A stretch of DNA of 64,000 bases from an uncultured Roseateles sp. (GTDB taxonomy: Bacteria; Pseudomonadota; Gammaproteobacteria; Burkholderiales; Burkholderiaceae_C). Positions 44,672 through 54,451 of this stretch are shown here, in pieces (positions within the stretch are counted from its first letter, which is position 1; every line of letters begins with the position of its first letter). Under the pieces are notes generated by a model. That model was not told where the DNA came from. It did not search any database and saw only the letters and a list, made by a program, of their open reading frames with translations. Position numbers and translations under genes: made by a program. The DNA lies in NCBI RefSeq assembly GCF_945956965.1, contig NZ_CAMFJS010000021.1:26740-90739 (forward strand), written 5' to 3'.

Positions 44672-45090
44672 GCCGCCACCTTGTGATGCTTCACGGCAAA
44701 GCCCATGGCCTCGTACTGCTTGTAGCGGCGCCGCCCGGCCTGCATTTGCGCCGGGTCTTGCGACACCACTTCCAGCACGCGCTGAAAGGCCTCAAAGCCG
44801 GCGGGCATTTCGGGCCCGACGTTGAGCAGCATCTCGCGATGCGGCAGGTCTTGCGCTGTTTCAGCCAGCAAAATGGGCGTGAAGCGCGCATCAACGCCCT
44901 CCGCGCCCACACGGCCGTGGGGCACAAACTCTGCCGCCTCGAAGTCCCAGAGCTTGGCATCCAGGCGCTGCAAGAGCGCCTCCGGCCCGCACACGCCCAC
45001 CCGTGCGCCGCCGCGCTGCGCCTTGCGCAGCAAACGGCACAAATACAGCAGGCGCTCGGGCACGCCCGTGTAAAACGTCACTTCGGTCAT
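44668..45090 (-). CDS. holC: DNA polymerase III subunit chi
   Basis: 140 residues, near the family length. EVTFYTGVPERLLYLCRLLRKA at the start and the LPHREMLLNVGPEMPAGFEAFQRVLEVVS segment are chi hallmarks. Chi links the clamp loader to SSB. Encoded 19 bases after pepA, the common pepA-holC arrangement. Confidence 0.93.
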   Translation of the reverse strand: MTEVTFYTGVPERLLYLCRLLRKAQRGGARVGVCGPEALLQRLDAKLWDFEAAEFVPHGRVGAEGVDARFTPILLAETAQDLPHREMLLNVGPEMPAGFEAFQRVLEVVSQDPAQMQAGRRRYKQYEAMGFAVKHHKVAA

Positions 45091-45109
45091 GCGCAGGCTC
45101 GGTCTGGCA

Positions 45110-46579
45110 TCAACGCGCTTGCGACAAGACGAAGTGCGTCAGCAAGCCCACGGGACGGCCAGTGCCGCCCTTGGCCGCGCCACTCTTCCAAGCGGTGCCG
45201 GCGATGTCCAGATGGGCCCAACGGTACTTGTCGGCAAAGCGCTGCAAGAACTTGGCAGCGGTGATGGAGCCGCCTTCACGGCCGCCCACATTGGCGACAT
45301 CTGCGAAGTTGCTCTTCAGGCCTTCTTCGTACTCGTCGTCCAAAGGCATGCGCCAGCAAGGATCCAGGGCGGCCTCGCCAGCGGCCGTCAGGGCGGCAGC
45401 CAGTTCGTCGTCGCTGGCGTACATGCCGCTGCGCACACCGCCCAGGGCGATCACGCAAGCACCGGTCAGCGTGGCCACGTCCACCACCACCGCGGGCTTG
45501 AAGCGCTCGGCATAGGTCAGGGCATCACACAGAATCAAACGACCTTCGGCGTCGGTGTTCAGGATTTCGATGGTCTGGCCCGACATCGAGGTCACCACAT
45601 CGCCCGGCTTCACAGCGCGGCCATTGGGCATGTTCTCGCAAGCGGCGATCAGCACCACCAGGTTCAGCTTGGGCTTCAACTCGACCACGGCGCGCAGCGT
45701 GCCCAGCACGCTGGCAGCACCACCCATATCGAACTTCATCTCATCCATGCCGGCGCCCGGCTTGAGCGAGATGCCGCCCGAATCAAAGGTAATGCCCTTG
45801 CCGACCAGCACCACCGGCGGCACGGTCTTGGCCGCGCCGTCATAGCGGGCGACGATGAAGCGCAGAGGCTCATCCGAACCCTGGGCCACCGACAAGAAGG
45901 AGCCCATGCCCAGCTTCTCAACGGCTTTTTTGTCCAGCACTTCAACCTTGATGCCATGGCTCTTGCCGATGGCTTGCACCTGCTCCCCCAGGAAGGTGGG
46001 CGTGGCGTAGTTAGGCGGGCGGTTGGCGCACTCACGTGCCAGCTCGATGCCGGCGCCGATGGCTTGGCCGCGAGCCAAACCCTTCTTCACCTCAGCCAGG
46101 TCTTCCTTGTCGACCAGCAAGCTCAGCTTGACCAGCTTGGCCGCAGCGGGTGCGCTGGGCTTGGTGTGGGTGTAGACATAGGCCGAATCCTGCGCGCCCA
46201 GCACGAACTGCTCGGCCAGGCTTTCCACCGTGTCTTCGCTGCCTTCAAAGCCCGCGAACGCCACGGCGGCGTGAGCTGCGCCGCGGCCCTTGAGCTGGGC
46301 CAATGCGGCCTGCAATGCGGCACGTGCGCTCTTGAGCGTGTTCTTGCCGGCGGCCGCCAGCACCAGGCGCGGGGCCTTGACGCCAGCAGCGCGCTGCAGC
46401 ACCAGGGTCTTGCCGGCCTTGAATTCGAAATCGCCCAGCTTGACGGCGTCCTTGACCAGGGCGCTCAGCGTCGCGTCGAGCGTGGCGGGCAAAGCCTCGC
46501 CGCCCAAAACCACGATCAAGGCATCGGCATTCACGCCGGCCAATGCGTCCAGGGACGCGGTCTGTGTACGAAAGTCCAT
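45110..46579 (-). CDS. pepA: leucyl aminopeptidase PepA (M17)
   Basis: 489 residues from ATG 46579; longer N-terminal starts would run into the lptF gene. The M17 signature NTDAEGRL and metal-binding segments are intact (VGKGITFDSGGISLKPG, MKFDMGGAASVLG). A hexameric zinc or manganese aminopeptidase of the cytoplasm; in E. coli it also binds DNA. Divergent from lptF with only 28 bases between the starts. Confidence 0.95.
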   Translation of the reverse strand: MDFRTQTASLDALAGVNADALIVVLGGEALPATLDATLSALVKDAVKLGDFEFKAGKTLVLQRAAGVKAPRLVLAAAGKNTLKSARAALQAALAQLKGRGAAHAAVAFAGFEGSEDTVESLAEQFVLGAQDSAYVYTHTKPSAPAAAKLVKLSLLVDKEDLAEVKKGLARGQAIGAGIELARECANRPPNYATPTFLGEQVQAIGKSHGIKVEVLDKKAVEKLGMGSFLSVAQGSDEPLRFIVARYDGAAKTVPPVVLVGKGITFDSGGISLKPGAGMDEMKFDMGGAASVLGTLRAVVELKPKLNLVVLIAACENMPNGRAVKPGDVVTSMSGQTIEILNTDAEGRLILCDALTYAERFKPAVVVDVATLTGACVIALGGVRSGMYASDDELAAALTAAGEAALDPCWRMPLDDEYEEGLKSNFADVANVGGREGGSITAAKFLQRFADKYRWAHLDIAGTAWKSGAAKGGTGRPVGLLTHFVLSQAR

Positions 46580-46607
46580 AATGTCGCCGAATAGATAAAG
46601 TGCGCGA

Positions 46608-47708
46608 ATGTTATTCGATTCCACCGTACGTCGAGAGTTGGCCCGCAGCTTCGGCGTGACCCTTGTGGTCATCCTCACCATTGTTTTGACCATCATGCTG
46701 ATCCAGACCCTCGGTCGGGCGGCGGGTGGCAATGTCGCGCCTCAAGATGTGATGCTGCTGATGGCTTACGCCTCGCTGGCGCATCTGCCGACGATGTTGT
46801 CGCTGTCCATGTTCATTGCCGTGGTGTCTTCGCTGGGCCGCATGTACCGCGAATCGGAGATGACCATCTGGTTCGCTAGTGGCATCGGCCTGGCGCGCTT
46901 TGTGCGCCCGGTGCTGCGCATGGCCGCCCCGGTGATCGCGGTGGTGATCCTGCTCAATCTGCTGCTGTGGCCCTGGGGGAATCAGAACAGCACCTTGCTG
47001 CTGGAGCGCTTTCAAAAGCGCAGCGATCTGTCGCGCGTAGCACCCGGCCAGTTTCAAACTTCGCGTGACGGCAACAGCACCTTCTTCATCGATCGCGACA
47101 GCGAAGACGGCCGCACCGGCCGCAATGTCTTCATCCTGACCCAGCGCGGCGACAGCGAAGCCGTCACCACCTCGGCCAAGGGCCAGATCGTGGTCGAAGG
47201 TGACGACCGCTTCCTGGTGCTGGACCATGGCCAGCGCAACGAGACCAACGAGAAAACCCAAGAGAAAAGCCTGGCCCGCTTTGAAGAATACAAAGTGCTG
47301 GCCGACAGCCAGGCCATGCGCACGGCGGACCAGCTGCCGCCCAAAGCGCTTTACACCCCGGATCTGCTGCGCAACCCCAGCCCCAAGAACGATGCTGAAC
47401 TCACCTGGCGCTTCGGCATGATTCTGGCCAGCTTCAATATGGTCATGCTGGGCATTGGCCTGTCGGCCAGCAACCCGCGGCGTGCCAATAACTGGAACTT
47501 GCTGTTCGCCATGCTGGCCGCGGTGGTCTATTTCAATGTGGTCAATCTCAGCCAGTCCTGGGTCGCCAACTCGCGCACGACCGCGCCGCTGGCTTTGCTG
47601 AGCGTGCATGGCGGCGTGTTCTTGCTGGCCATCGGCCTGATGTGGCTTCGCGACCAAGGCAACCGCCTGTGCCTGCCGCGCTTCAAGCGCAAGGTGGCCG
47701 CCGCATGA
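46608..47708 (+). CDS. lptF: LPS export permease LptF
   Basis: 366 residues, YjgP/YjgQ family. LFDSTVRRELARSFGVTLVVILTIVLTIMLI for the first helix, three more membrane helices (about 60-78, 102-122, and C-terminal ones) and a central periplasmic jellyroll (about 140-250). With LptG and LptB it extracts LPS from the inner membrane. The stop overlaps the lptG start by 4 bases. Confidence 0.94.
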   Translation: MLFDSTVRRELARSFGVTLVVILTIVLTIMLIQTLGRAAGGNVAPQDVMLLMAYASLAHLPTMLSLSMFIAVVSSLGRMYRESEMTIWFASGIGLARFVRPVLRMAAPVIAVVILLNLLLWPWGNQNSTLLLERFQKRSDLSRVAPGQFQTSRDGNSTFFIDRDSEDGRTGRNVFILTQRGDSEAVTTSAKGQIVVEGDDRFLVLDHGQRNETNEKTQEKSLARFEEYKVLADSQAMRTADQLPPKALYTPDLLRNPSPKNDAELTWRFGMILASFNMVMLGIGLSASNPRRANNWNLLFAMLAAVVYFNVVNLSQSWVANSRTTAPLALLSVHGGVFLLAIGLMWLRDQGNRLCLPRFKRKVAAA

Positions 47709-48859
47709 GAACCGTCCGCCGCCTGCTTTACCGCGACATCCTGGGCTCGGTGCTGTTTGTCTCGGCCGCTTTCCTGTCGCTGTTCTATTTCATTGACTTC
47801 GTCGATGAGCTGGAGCGCATGACCCGCGTTGGCGCCGGCGCCGCGCGCGCCGCCCTGCTCTCGCTGATGGTTTTGCCGGGGCATTTGTACGAGCTGCTGC
47901 CGATTGCCGTGCTGATTGGCAGCATTTTTTCGCTGGCTCGCATGGCGCAGTCCAGCGAGTTCACCATTTTGCGAACCGGGGGGCTGGGGCCACGCCGGGC
48001 CTTGGCCCTGCTGGCCACGCTGGCCCTGGGTTTCGCCGCCCTCACCTTTGTGGTGGGCGATTATGTGGCGCCCTATTTCGACAAGCAGGCCGACGTCATG
48101 CGCGCCCGCCTCAGCGGCAATGTGGCCAGCGGCAACCGCGGCGCCTGGCTCAAGGAGCACAAATTGGTGGACGGGCAAGACCACAGCTTTGCCATCAATG
48201 TGGGCCAGGCCACCGCCTCCGGCGCATTGCAAGATGTGCGCATCTTTGAGTTTGATGCCAACGGCGGACTGGTTTCGCGCATCGAGGCCAAGACGGCCAA
48301 GGTGGATGGCAAAGGCCAGTGGTTGCTGTCCGAGGTCGAGCGCACTGACTGGCTGGGCAAACCGGCGCCCGCCGCCACCACCGTCACCGCCAATCAGCCA
48401 CGCCGCACCGACGAGGGTGTGGCGGTGACGCAATGGCGCTTGCCCAATATGAGCTGGGACAGCAGCCTGCATGCCGGCGTGGTGGCCGCAGCACTGCTGC
48501 CCACGGTGTCCATGTCCACCATCGAGCTCTATCGCTACACCGAGCATCTCTCGGCCCAGGAACAGTCCGCGCAGGCCCAGAACATCGCCTTCTGGCGCAA
48601 GGCCTTCTACCCCTTTGCCTGCTTTGTGATGGTGGCGCTGGCCCTGCCCTTTGCCTATTTGCATGGCCGCTCGGGCGGCATCAGCCTGAAGGTATTTGGC
48701 GGCATCATGCTGGGCATCAGCTTTGTGCTTTTGAACAATGTGGCCGGCCATGTCGGCATCTTGAACAACTGGACCCCTTGGGTCGTGGCGGCCTCGCCCA
48801 GCCTGGCTTATTTAGGACTTTCGCTGGCTGCTTTTGGCTGGCTGGTGCGTTACCGGTAA
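47705..48859 (+). CDS. lptG: LPS export permease LptG
   Basis: 384 residues from ATG 47705. RLLYRDILGSVLFVSAAFLSLFYFIDFVDEL begins the first helix; LARMAQSSEFTILRTGG is the coupling-helix region that contacts LptB. A central periplasmic domain and three C-terminal helices follow. Acts as heterodimer with LptF. Confidence 0.94.
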   Translation: MRTVRRLLYRDILGSVLFVSAAFLSLFYFIDFVDELERMTRVGAGAARAALLSLMVLPGHLYELLPIAVLIGSIFSLARMAQSSEFTILRTGGLGPRRALALLATLALGFAALTFVVGDYVAPYFDKQADVMRARLSGNVASGNRGAWLKEHKLVDGQDHSFAINVGQATASGALQDVRIFEFDANGGLVSRIEAKTAKVDGKGQWLLSEVERTDWLGKPAPAATTVTANQPRRTDEGVAVTQWRLPNMSWDSSLHAGVVAAALLPTVSMSTIELYRYTEHLSAQEQSAQAQNIAFWRKAFYPFACFVMVALALPFAYLHGRSGGISLKVFGGIMLGISFVLLNNVAGHVGILNNWTPWVVAASPSLAYLGLSLAAFGWLVRYR

Positions 48860-48864
48860 ACGAT

Positions 48865-49266
48865 ATGGACGGACTTCTGCTTTTCGCGCACGGCGCCCGC
48901 GACCCCTTGTGGGCTCGCCCTTTTCACGCCGTCGAGGCCAGGGTGCGCGCCGCCCGGCCGGGCCTGCCCATGGTGCTGGCCTACCTCGAGTTCATGCAAC
49001 CCGAGTTGGAAACGGCGGCCCACCAATTGGCCGAGCAAGGCTGCACCCGCATCCACATCGTGCCCATGTTCCTAGGCACCGGCGGCCATGTGCGGCGCGA
49101 TATTCCGCCCATGCTGGAACGCCTGCAAAGCCATTACGGCGAGCGCATCGAATGGCTGCTACACCCCGCGCTGGGTGAGCAAGACCGGGTGCTGCAAGCC
49201 ATGACCGACGCCAGCCTGGCTTGGCTGGATGCCAGCCCAGCGCTTGCGCAGGAGTCCTCCGCATGA
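48865..49266 (+). CDS. CbiX-like sirohydrochlorin chelatase
   Basis: 133 residues from ATG 48865, a single CbiX domain. LLLFAHGARDPLW holds the metal-inserting histidine, and HIVPMFLGTGGHVRRDIPPML the second conserved segment with His. Small CbiX proteins insert metal into sirohydrochlorin for siroheme or cobalamin. The stop overlaps the cysB-like start, suggesting siroheme for sulfite reduction. Confidence 0.88.
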   Translation: MDGLLLFAHGARDPLWARPFHAVEARVRAARPGLPMVLAYLEFMQPELETAAHQLAEQGCTRIHIVPMFLGTGGHVRRDIPPMLERLQSHYGERIEWLLHPALGEQDRVLQAMTDASLAWLDASPALAQESSA

Positions 49267-50207
49267 ATCTGCACCAATTCCGCTTTGTGCAGGAGGCTGC
49301 GCGCCGCAACCTCAACCTGACCGAGACCGCCAAGGCCTTGTTCACCTCGCAGCCAGGTGTCTCCAAAGCCATTCTGGAATTGGAGGAAGAGCTGGGCGTT
49401 GACATCTTCACCCGCCACGGCAAGCGCCTGCGCCGCATCACCGAGCCGGGCCAGCAGGTGCTGGCCGCTATCGAGATCATCATGCGCGAGGTCAGCAACC
49501 TCAAACGCATCGGCGAGGAATACTCCAAGCAGGACAACGGCACCCTGTCCATCGCCACCACCCACACCCAGGCCCGCTATGTGCTGCCCGGCCCGGTGTC
49601 CCAGCTGCGGCGCCAACTGCCGCAAGTGCGGGTCAGCCTACACCAGGGCAACCCCGAGCAGGTCGTGCGCTGGCTGCTGGACGACAGCGCCGATGTGGGC
49701 CTGGCGACCGAATCTCTGGCGCAGATCGACGAGTTGGTGAGCCTGCCCTGCTACGAATGGCAGCATGTGTTGGTCGTGCCCAGCGACCACCCGCTGGCCC
49801 AGGTCGAACGGGTCAGCCTCGACCAATTGGCAGCCGAGCCCATCGTCACCTACCACCCCAGCTTCACCGGCCGCACCCGCATCGACCGCGCCTTCGCCGC
49901 CCGCCATTTGCAGCCCAATATCGTGCTGGAGGCGATTGATTCCGACGTCATCAAGACCTATGTGCGCCTGGGCATGGGCCTAGGCATCGTGGCCGAGATG
50001 GCGGTGCGCGAAGACCCGCCCGGTGGCGACCTGGTGTCGCGCCCCTTGGGCCATTTATTCGGGCAGAACGTAACCCGCATTGCCTTCAAGCGCGGCGCCT
50101 ATTTGCGCAACTATGTCTACACCTTCGCCGAGCTGCTGTCAGACCGGCTCAACCGCCATCTGCTGGAACGCGCCATGAGCGGAGACGCCAGCGACTACAG
50201 CCTCTAA
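49263..50207 (+). CDS. cysB: CysB-family LysR-type transcriptional regulator
   Basis: 314 residues from ATG 49263. MNLHQFRFVQEAARRNLNLTETAKALFTSQPGVSKAI is the CysB-type HTH; the effector domain has TTHTQARYVLPG and YHPSFTGRTRIDRAF, which bind acetylserine or sulfate in homologues. It controls sulfur assimilation genes. It could be the paralogue Cbl; the sequence does not separate them. Confidence 0.9.
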   Translation: MNLHQFRFVQEAARRNLNLTETAKALFTSQPGVSKAILELEEELGVDIFTRHGKRLRRITEPGQQVLAAIEIIMREVSNLKRIGEEYSKQDNGTLSIATTHTQARYVLPGPVSQLRRQLPQVRVSLHQGNPEQVVRWLLDDSADVGLATESLAQIDELVSLPCYEWQHVLVVPSDHPLAQVERVSLDQLAAEPIVTYHPSFTGRTRIDRAFAARHLQPNIVLEAIDSDVIKTYVRLGMGLGIVAEMAVREDPPGGDLVSRPLGHLFGQNVTRIAFKRGAYLRNYVYTFAELLSDRLNRHLLERAMSGDASDYSL

Positions 50208-50220
50208 CTGCTGATTCACC

Positions 50221-51408
50221 GTGACTGCCACACCGAGCCCGACGCCCCAGATCGACAGCCGCTTGCCGCAAGTCGGCACCACCATCTTCAGCACCATGTC
50301 GGCGCTCGCGCAGCAGCATGGCGCGGTCAACCTGGGCCAGGGCTTCCCGGACTTTGCCTGCGAGCCGGCGCTCATCGAGGCCGTGCATGCCGCCATGCTG
50401 CAAGGCCATAACCAGTACCCGATGATGAGCGGCGTGCCGGCACTGCGCGAGGCCGTCGCCAACAAGATCGCCACGCTTTACGGCCACCGCTACCAGGCCG
50501 ACAGCGAGATCACCATCACCGCCGGCGCCACCCAAGCCATCTTCACCGCCCTGCTGGCCATCGTGCACGCGGGTGACGAGGTGATCATTCTGGAGCCCTG
50601 CTACGACAGCTACGCGCCCAATATCGAGTTGTCCGGCGGCGTGGTGGTACGCGTGCCCCTGGATGCGGCCAGCTTCCGGCCCGACTTCCCGCGCATCAAA
50701 GCTGCCATCACGCCGCGCACCCGCGCCATCATCATCAACAGCCCGCACAACCCCAGCGCCACGGTCTGGACGGCACAGGAGATGGCGCAGCTGGCCGACT
50801 TGCTGCGCGACACCAACATCCTTTTGATCAGCGATGAGGTCTACGAACACATGGTCTTCGACGGCGCCGTCCACCAAAGCGTGGCCTGCCTCCCGGAGTT
50901 GGCCGCACGCAGCTTCATCATCTCCAGCTTTGGTAAGACCTATCACGTCACCGGTTGGAAGGTGGGCTATGTGGCGGCACCGGCGAGCCTGAGCCGCGAG
51001 TTCCGCAAGGTTCACCAGTACAACGTGTTCACCGTCAACACGCCCATGCAGTTCGGCCTGGCCAGTTTTATGCAGCGGCCCGAGCCTTATCTGGAACTGC
51101 CGGCTTTTTATCAGCGCAAGCGCGACTTCTTCCGCGCCGGCCTGGCCGGCAGCAAGCTCCGCCTGCTGCCTTGCGAAGGCAGCTATTTCCAATGCATGGA
51201 CATCAGCGCCGTGGCGAGCTTTGCCGCCACCGGCCAGCAAGGCGATCAGGCATTTTGTGAATGGCTGACCCGCGAAGTGGGCGTGGCGGCCATTCCGATG
51301 TCAGCCTTCATCGCCAAGCCCGAAGGGCCGCAGAACATCGTGCGCTTTTGCTTCGCCAAGCGGGACGAGACCCTGACTCAAGCCCTGGCGCTGCTGCGCG
51401 AACTCTGA
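50221..51408 (+). CDS. PLP aminotransferase, methionine/kynurenine aminotransferase type
   Basis: 395 residues from GTG 50221. NLGQGFPDFACEPALIEA and YPMMSGVPALREA are typical of the YbdL/MtnE group; the Schiff-base lysine is in SSFGKTYHVTGWK (about residue 239). YbdL-type enzymes transaminate methionine, fitting its place behind a CysB-type regulator and a siroheme chelatase. Substrate is inferred from subfamily resemblance. Confidence 0.9.
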   Translation: MTATPSPTPQIDSRLPQVGTTIFSTMSALAQQHGAVNLGQGFPDFACEPALIEAVHAAMLQGHNQYPMMSGVPALREAVANKIATLYGHRYQADSEITITAGATQAIFTALLAIVHAGDEVIILEPCYDSYAPNIELSGGVVVRVPLDAASFRPDFPRIKAAITPRTRAIIINSPHNPSATVWTAQEMAQLADLLRDTNILLISDEVYEHMVFDGAVHQSVACLPELAARSFIISSFGKTYHVTGWKVGYVAAPASLSREFRKVHQYNVFTVNTPMQFGLASFMQRPEPYLELPAFYQRKRDFFRAGLAGSKLRLLPCEGSYFQCMDISAVASFAATGQQGDQAFCEWLTREVGVAAIPMSAFIAKPEGPQNIVRFCFAKRDETLTQALALLREL

Positions 51409-51431
51409 GCCGAAGGGCTGGCCCCTTGCCA

Positions 51432-51456
51432 GCTGCGCGGCATACGCCTGCGCAGC
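51432..51456. terminator. possible bidirectional hairpin between aminotransferase and fimV-like gene
   Basis: GCTGCGC (51432-51438) pairs with GCGCAGC (51450-51456) around an 11-base loop in the convergent gap. No T tract. Confidence 0.35.
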
Positions 51457-51470
51457 GTCAAACGCCACCG

Positions 51471-53534
51471 TCAAATCTTGCGCGGCGCGGGCTCGTCCAA
51501 CAAGATGTCCACACCCGGCTCTTCCGCCGGCGCGGCTTGCGGGGCCTGCCATACCATGGTCGCCATCAAGTCCATGCCGGCAGAACCCGTGGCATCGGCG
51601 TCCAGGGGCAAGAAGAGATCGATGTCGTCGCTGCGCACCTCATGCTCCGACAGATCGCGCGCCACGCTGTAAAGGAATAGCAGTTCCCGGTAAGCCGGCA
51701 AATCAAAGCCGCTCGTGCCCAGATTGCCTTCGGACAGCAGCTGCTGCAAGCAGGCCATGCTGGCGCCGCTGTCTGACCACTGCAGTTGCAACAGACGCAG
51801 CGCGTCGGGATAGTCGGCCAGTTCCCGGCCATGGTTGACGTCATCGCCCCAGGTCGGCGCCACGGCGCCGAAACGCTCCGCAAAGCTCTGCGCCACCGCC
51901 GCAAACTCGGCTTGCTGGCTGTGGCTTTGATGGATCTCCATCAGCTTCAGGTAGGGCAAGGCACTGGCCGCACCGGTGCGAATACGCTCCTGCAGCAACT
52001 CGATCGCCGATTCCGCCTGACCCAGCACCAGGAAGAAGTCCACCTGCTGTTCCAGGTCGATCAGCAACTCGACGCTGATATGCGAGTCCAGCGCTGCCCC
52101 GGCCGGCGCGTTGCCGGTATGCCAGGTCAGGTCCTCACCCAGCAGCTGAACGCTCACCGGCTCGGCAGCGGCCGCAGAAGCAGGCGTGGACGCAGCCGCC
52201 ACTTGGTCAGCAGGCACAAGCTCCAGCTCAAGCGCTTGGCCAGCGTCGGCTTCGGCGGATGGCACATCGGCGTCGGCAGGCAGCTGATAGGGCAAGACAA
52301 TGGTTTGCTCCTCGGCGGGCTTTGCACCATTGGACGGCGCTGCCGCACGGCTGCCACTACTGCCACTGCTTGGTTCGGGCGAGGCGACAGCCGCAGCAAC
52401 AGGCTCCGCCTCCACTGCCGCGGCAACGCTGGTGCCGCCGACTGATGGCGCCGCAGAGCGCGCCTCATCCTCACGCCACCAGGCTCGCTCATGCAAGATC
52501 CGCTCTCGCCTGCGGCTATGCCAGAGGTAGGCCACCGCGCCGCTCAGAGCCAGCACGCCCAAGCCCAGAATGATGTTCAAGAGTCCCGGCTCGCTGGCCG
52601 CTTGGGCGGGCTCCAGCTGCGAGCGCAGGCTTTGCAACTTGGCCTCGGTCGCAAGCCGCTCACGGCGCATTGCGGCCAAGCCGCTCTCCACCGCTTGCAA
52701 GCGCTGCAAGGCCGCACTCATCTCAGCCGCGCCTGAGGCGGCTGCAGCGGCAGCAGCCGCTTTGTCCAGCGCGGCACTTGCCGCGGCCAGCGGATCCAAC
52801 TCCGGCGCATCCAGGCGCAGCTTGGGCGCGTCCTTGCTCACCGTCTTGCTGCTCTTGGCTTTGCCGGCCATAGCGCTGGGCACTGCTGGAGCGGAAGCCT
52901 GGGACTCGGGCGGACGCTTGCGCGCGGGCTGTGCCGTTGCAGAGGCGGGCTCGCTGGATGCCCGAGCGGCCAAGACTTGGCCCGCGGCCGGCGCGGCCGC
53001 CACGGTTGTCGTCGTCAACGCGGCCGAGCCCATCGTCGCCATCGCCGCCTGCAGCGCGGGCGACAGCCTACGCAATTGAACCGATTCAGCTTCGGCCGCT
53101 GGCGGCAGCGCCGCCTTGCTATCGGGCGGATCAATCAGCGCGCTGTATTGACGCACCAGGCGAACAGGACAACCCAAGCTGAGGGTGACATTCACAATGG
53201 GCTCATTCACCGGCACCAGGCTGCGCACGCGCACAGCGCGGACGCTGCCCTCCGTCAAGCCTTCAAGTTGCAGACGCAGCTGCGACGCTGACAAGCGGGT
53301 CTCGCCGACCAATACCTCCACCTGAACACAGTCCAAGCTCAAGGTTTCGTTGGCCGCCAGATGAACTGGAAACGCCAGGTTCAAGGATTGGCCCAGGGCG
53401 GATTGGGCCGAAGGCCGATCAACACCCAGGGCAGCTGCAGACCCCATGGCACCTGTGGCCATCACAGTCAGCAAGGCCAAGCGAATGGGATTGGCGCACC
53501 AACGATGAAAAGGCACTGAAAATTCTCGGTCCAT
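51471..53534 (-). CDS. FimV-like membrane protein
   Basis: 687 residues. Signal segment at about 15-36, then an N-terminal FimV-type domain (ALGQSLNLAFPVHLAANETL). An Ala/Pro/Lys-rich linker, a coiled coil (about 255-310) and one membrane helix (about 319-338, GLLNIILGLGVLALSGAVAYLW) precede an acidic cytoplasmic part that includes LLIDLEQQVDFFLVLGQAESAIELLQERI, a TPR-like helix pair. FimV/HubP proteins organise the pole and type IV pili. No LysM domain is evident, unlike classical FimV. Confidence 0.78.
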   Translation of the reverse strand: MDREFSVPFHRWCANPIRLALLTVMATGAMGSAAALGVDRPSAQSALGQSLNLAFPVHLAANETLSLDCVQVEVLVGETRLSASQLRLQLEGLTEGSVRAVRVRSLVPVNEPIVNVTLSLGCPVRLVRQYSALIDPPDSKAALPPAAEAESVQLRRLSPALQAAMATMGSAALTTTTVAAAPAAGQVLAARASSEPASATAQPARKRPPESQASAPAVPSAMAGKAKSSKTVSKDAPKLRLDAPELDPLAAASAALDKAAAAAAAASGAAEMSAALQRLQAVESGLAAMRRERLATEAKLQSLRSQLEPAQAASEPGLLNIILGLGVLALSGAVAYLWHSRRRERILHERAWWREDEARSAAPSVGGTSVAAAVEAEPVAAAVASPEPSSGSSGSRAAAPSNGAKPAEEQTIVLPYQLPADADVPSAEADAGQALELELVPADQVAAASTPASAAAAEPVSVQLLGEDLTWHTGNAPAGAALDSHISVELLIDLEQQVDFFLVLGQAESAIELLQERIRTGAASALPYLKLMEIHQSHSQQAEFAAVAQSFAERFGAVAPTWGDDVNHGRELADYPDALRLLQLQWSDSGASMACLQQLLSEGNLGTSGFDLPAYRELLFLYSVARDLSEHEVRSDDIDLFLPLDADATGSAGMDLMATMVWQAPQAAPAEEPGVDILLDEPAPRKI

Positions 53535-53738
53535 GCCGGGGTTTGTGATGTTTTGAGCACTCTAGCATGAGCCATACCGGCGCAGCCTTTCATGCCCCCC
53601 TCATTCAAGCATGCGGCGCCCACGCCACCAAGAAACCACAGACCGGCCGCGTAAAAGCCCTCAGCAGCAGGCACGCCCAAGCTCATAGACAATAAGCCGC
53701 ATCACGGCAGCCTCCTGCTGTCACGTCAGCGACTGAGC

Positions 53739-54443
53739 ATGAATAGTACGGTTCTTACAATTCTCGAACGCAACAACATCGAATCGGGTTCGTGGTTCTC
53801 CAGGCTCTCCCCCACACTACGCAGCGACATTCTTTCCCGAGCGTCCGTGCGACGTTTGGGCGACGACAGCCTGCTGAGTTGCCGTGGCGAGCCAGCCGAA
53901 GAATGGGTGGGCGTCGCCAAGGGGGCGGTGCGGGTGAGTTCGGTATCGCTTGCCGGCAAGCAAGTGGCGCTGACCTATGTCGAGCCGGGCACCTGGTTTG
54001 GCGACATCTCGCTCTTCGACGGCTTGCCGCGCACGCACGATGCCACCACCCATGGCGAGACCACCCTGCTGATCGTGCGCAAGCCCGATTTCAGGGCCTT
54101 GCTGCAAGCGCACTCGGAACTCTACGAAGCCCTGCTGCGCCTGAATTGCCGCCGACTGCGTCTGATGTTTGACACGGTCGAGGATCTCAACACACGCCCG
54201 CTCGCCTCTCGGCTGGCCAAGCAGATCTTGCTGCTGGCACGCTCTTACGGCATTGAGCAAGGTGATGAGATCCGCATCGGCCTGCAACTGGCGCAAGAAG
54301 ATTTGGCGCAGTTGCTGGGCGCTTCGCGGCAGCGGGTCAACCAGGAACTCAAAGGCTTTGAGCGCGATGGTGCTGTGCGTGTTGAGCCCACCCGACTGGT
54401 GGTTTTAAACAAAGAAAAACTGCTGGCCATCGCCAGCCGATAA
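53739..54443 (+). CDS. Crp/Fnr-family transcriptional regulator
   Basis: 234 residues. Cyclic-nucleotide-binding-like domain 20-140 (VALTYVEPGTWFGDISLFDGLPRTHDATT), a dimer helix (LRLNCRRLRLMFDTVEDL) and a winged HTH (LAQEDLAQLLGASRQRVNQELKGFERDGAV). No Fnr-type N-terminal cysteine cluster, so it is not an oxygen-sensing Fnr. It reads toward the phosphotransferase gene 8 bases downstream. Confidence 0.9.
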   Translation: MNSTVLTILERNNIESGSWFSRLSPTLRSDILSRASVRRLGDDSLLSCRGEPAEEWVGVAKGAVRVSSVSLAGKQVALTYVEPGTWFGDISLFDGLPRTHDATTHGETTLLIVRKPDFRALLQAHSELYEALLRLNCRRLRLMFDTVEDLNTRPLASRLAKQILLLARSYGIEQGDEIRIGLQLAQEDLAQLLGASRQRVNQELKGFERDGAVRVEPTRLVVLNKEKLLAIASR

Positions 54444-54451
54444 GCAAAAAA

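Noticed and set aside
48433..48864. N-terminal extension of the CbiX-like frame back to 48433
   Set aside because: It lies wholly inside lptG in another frame; the ATG at 48865 directly starts the CbiX fold.
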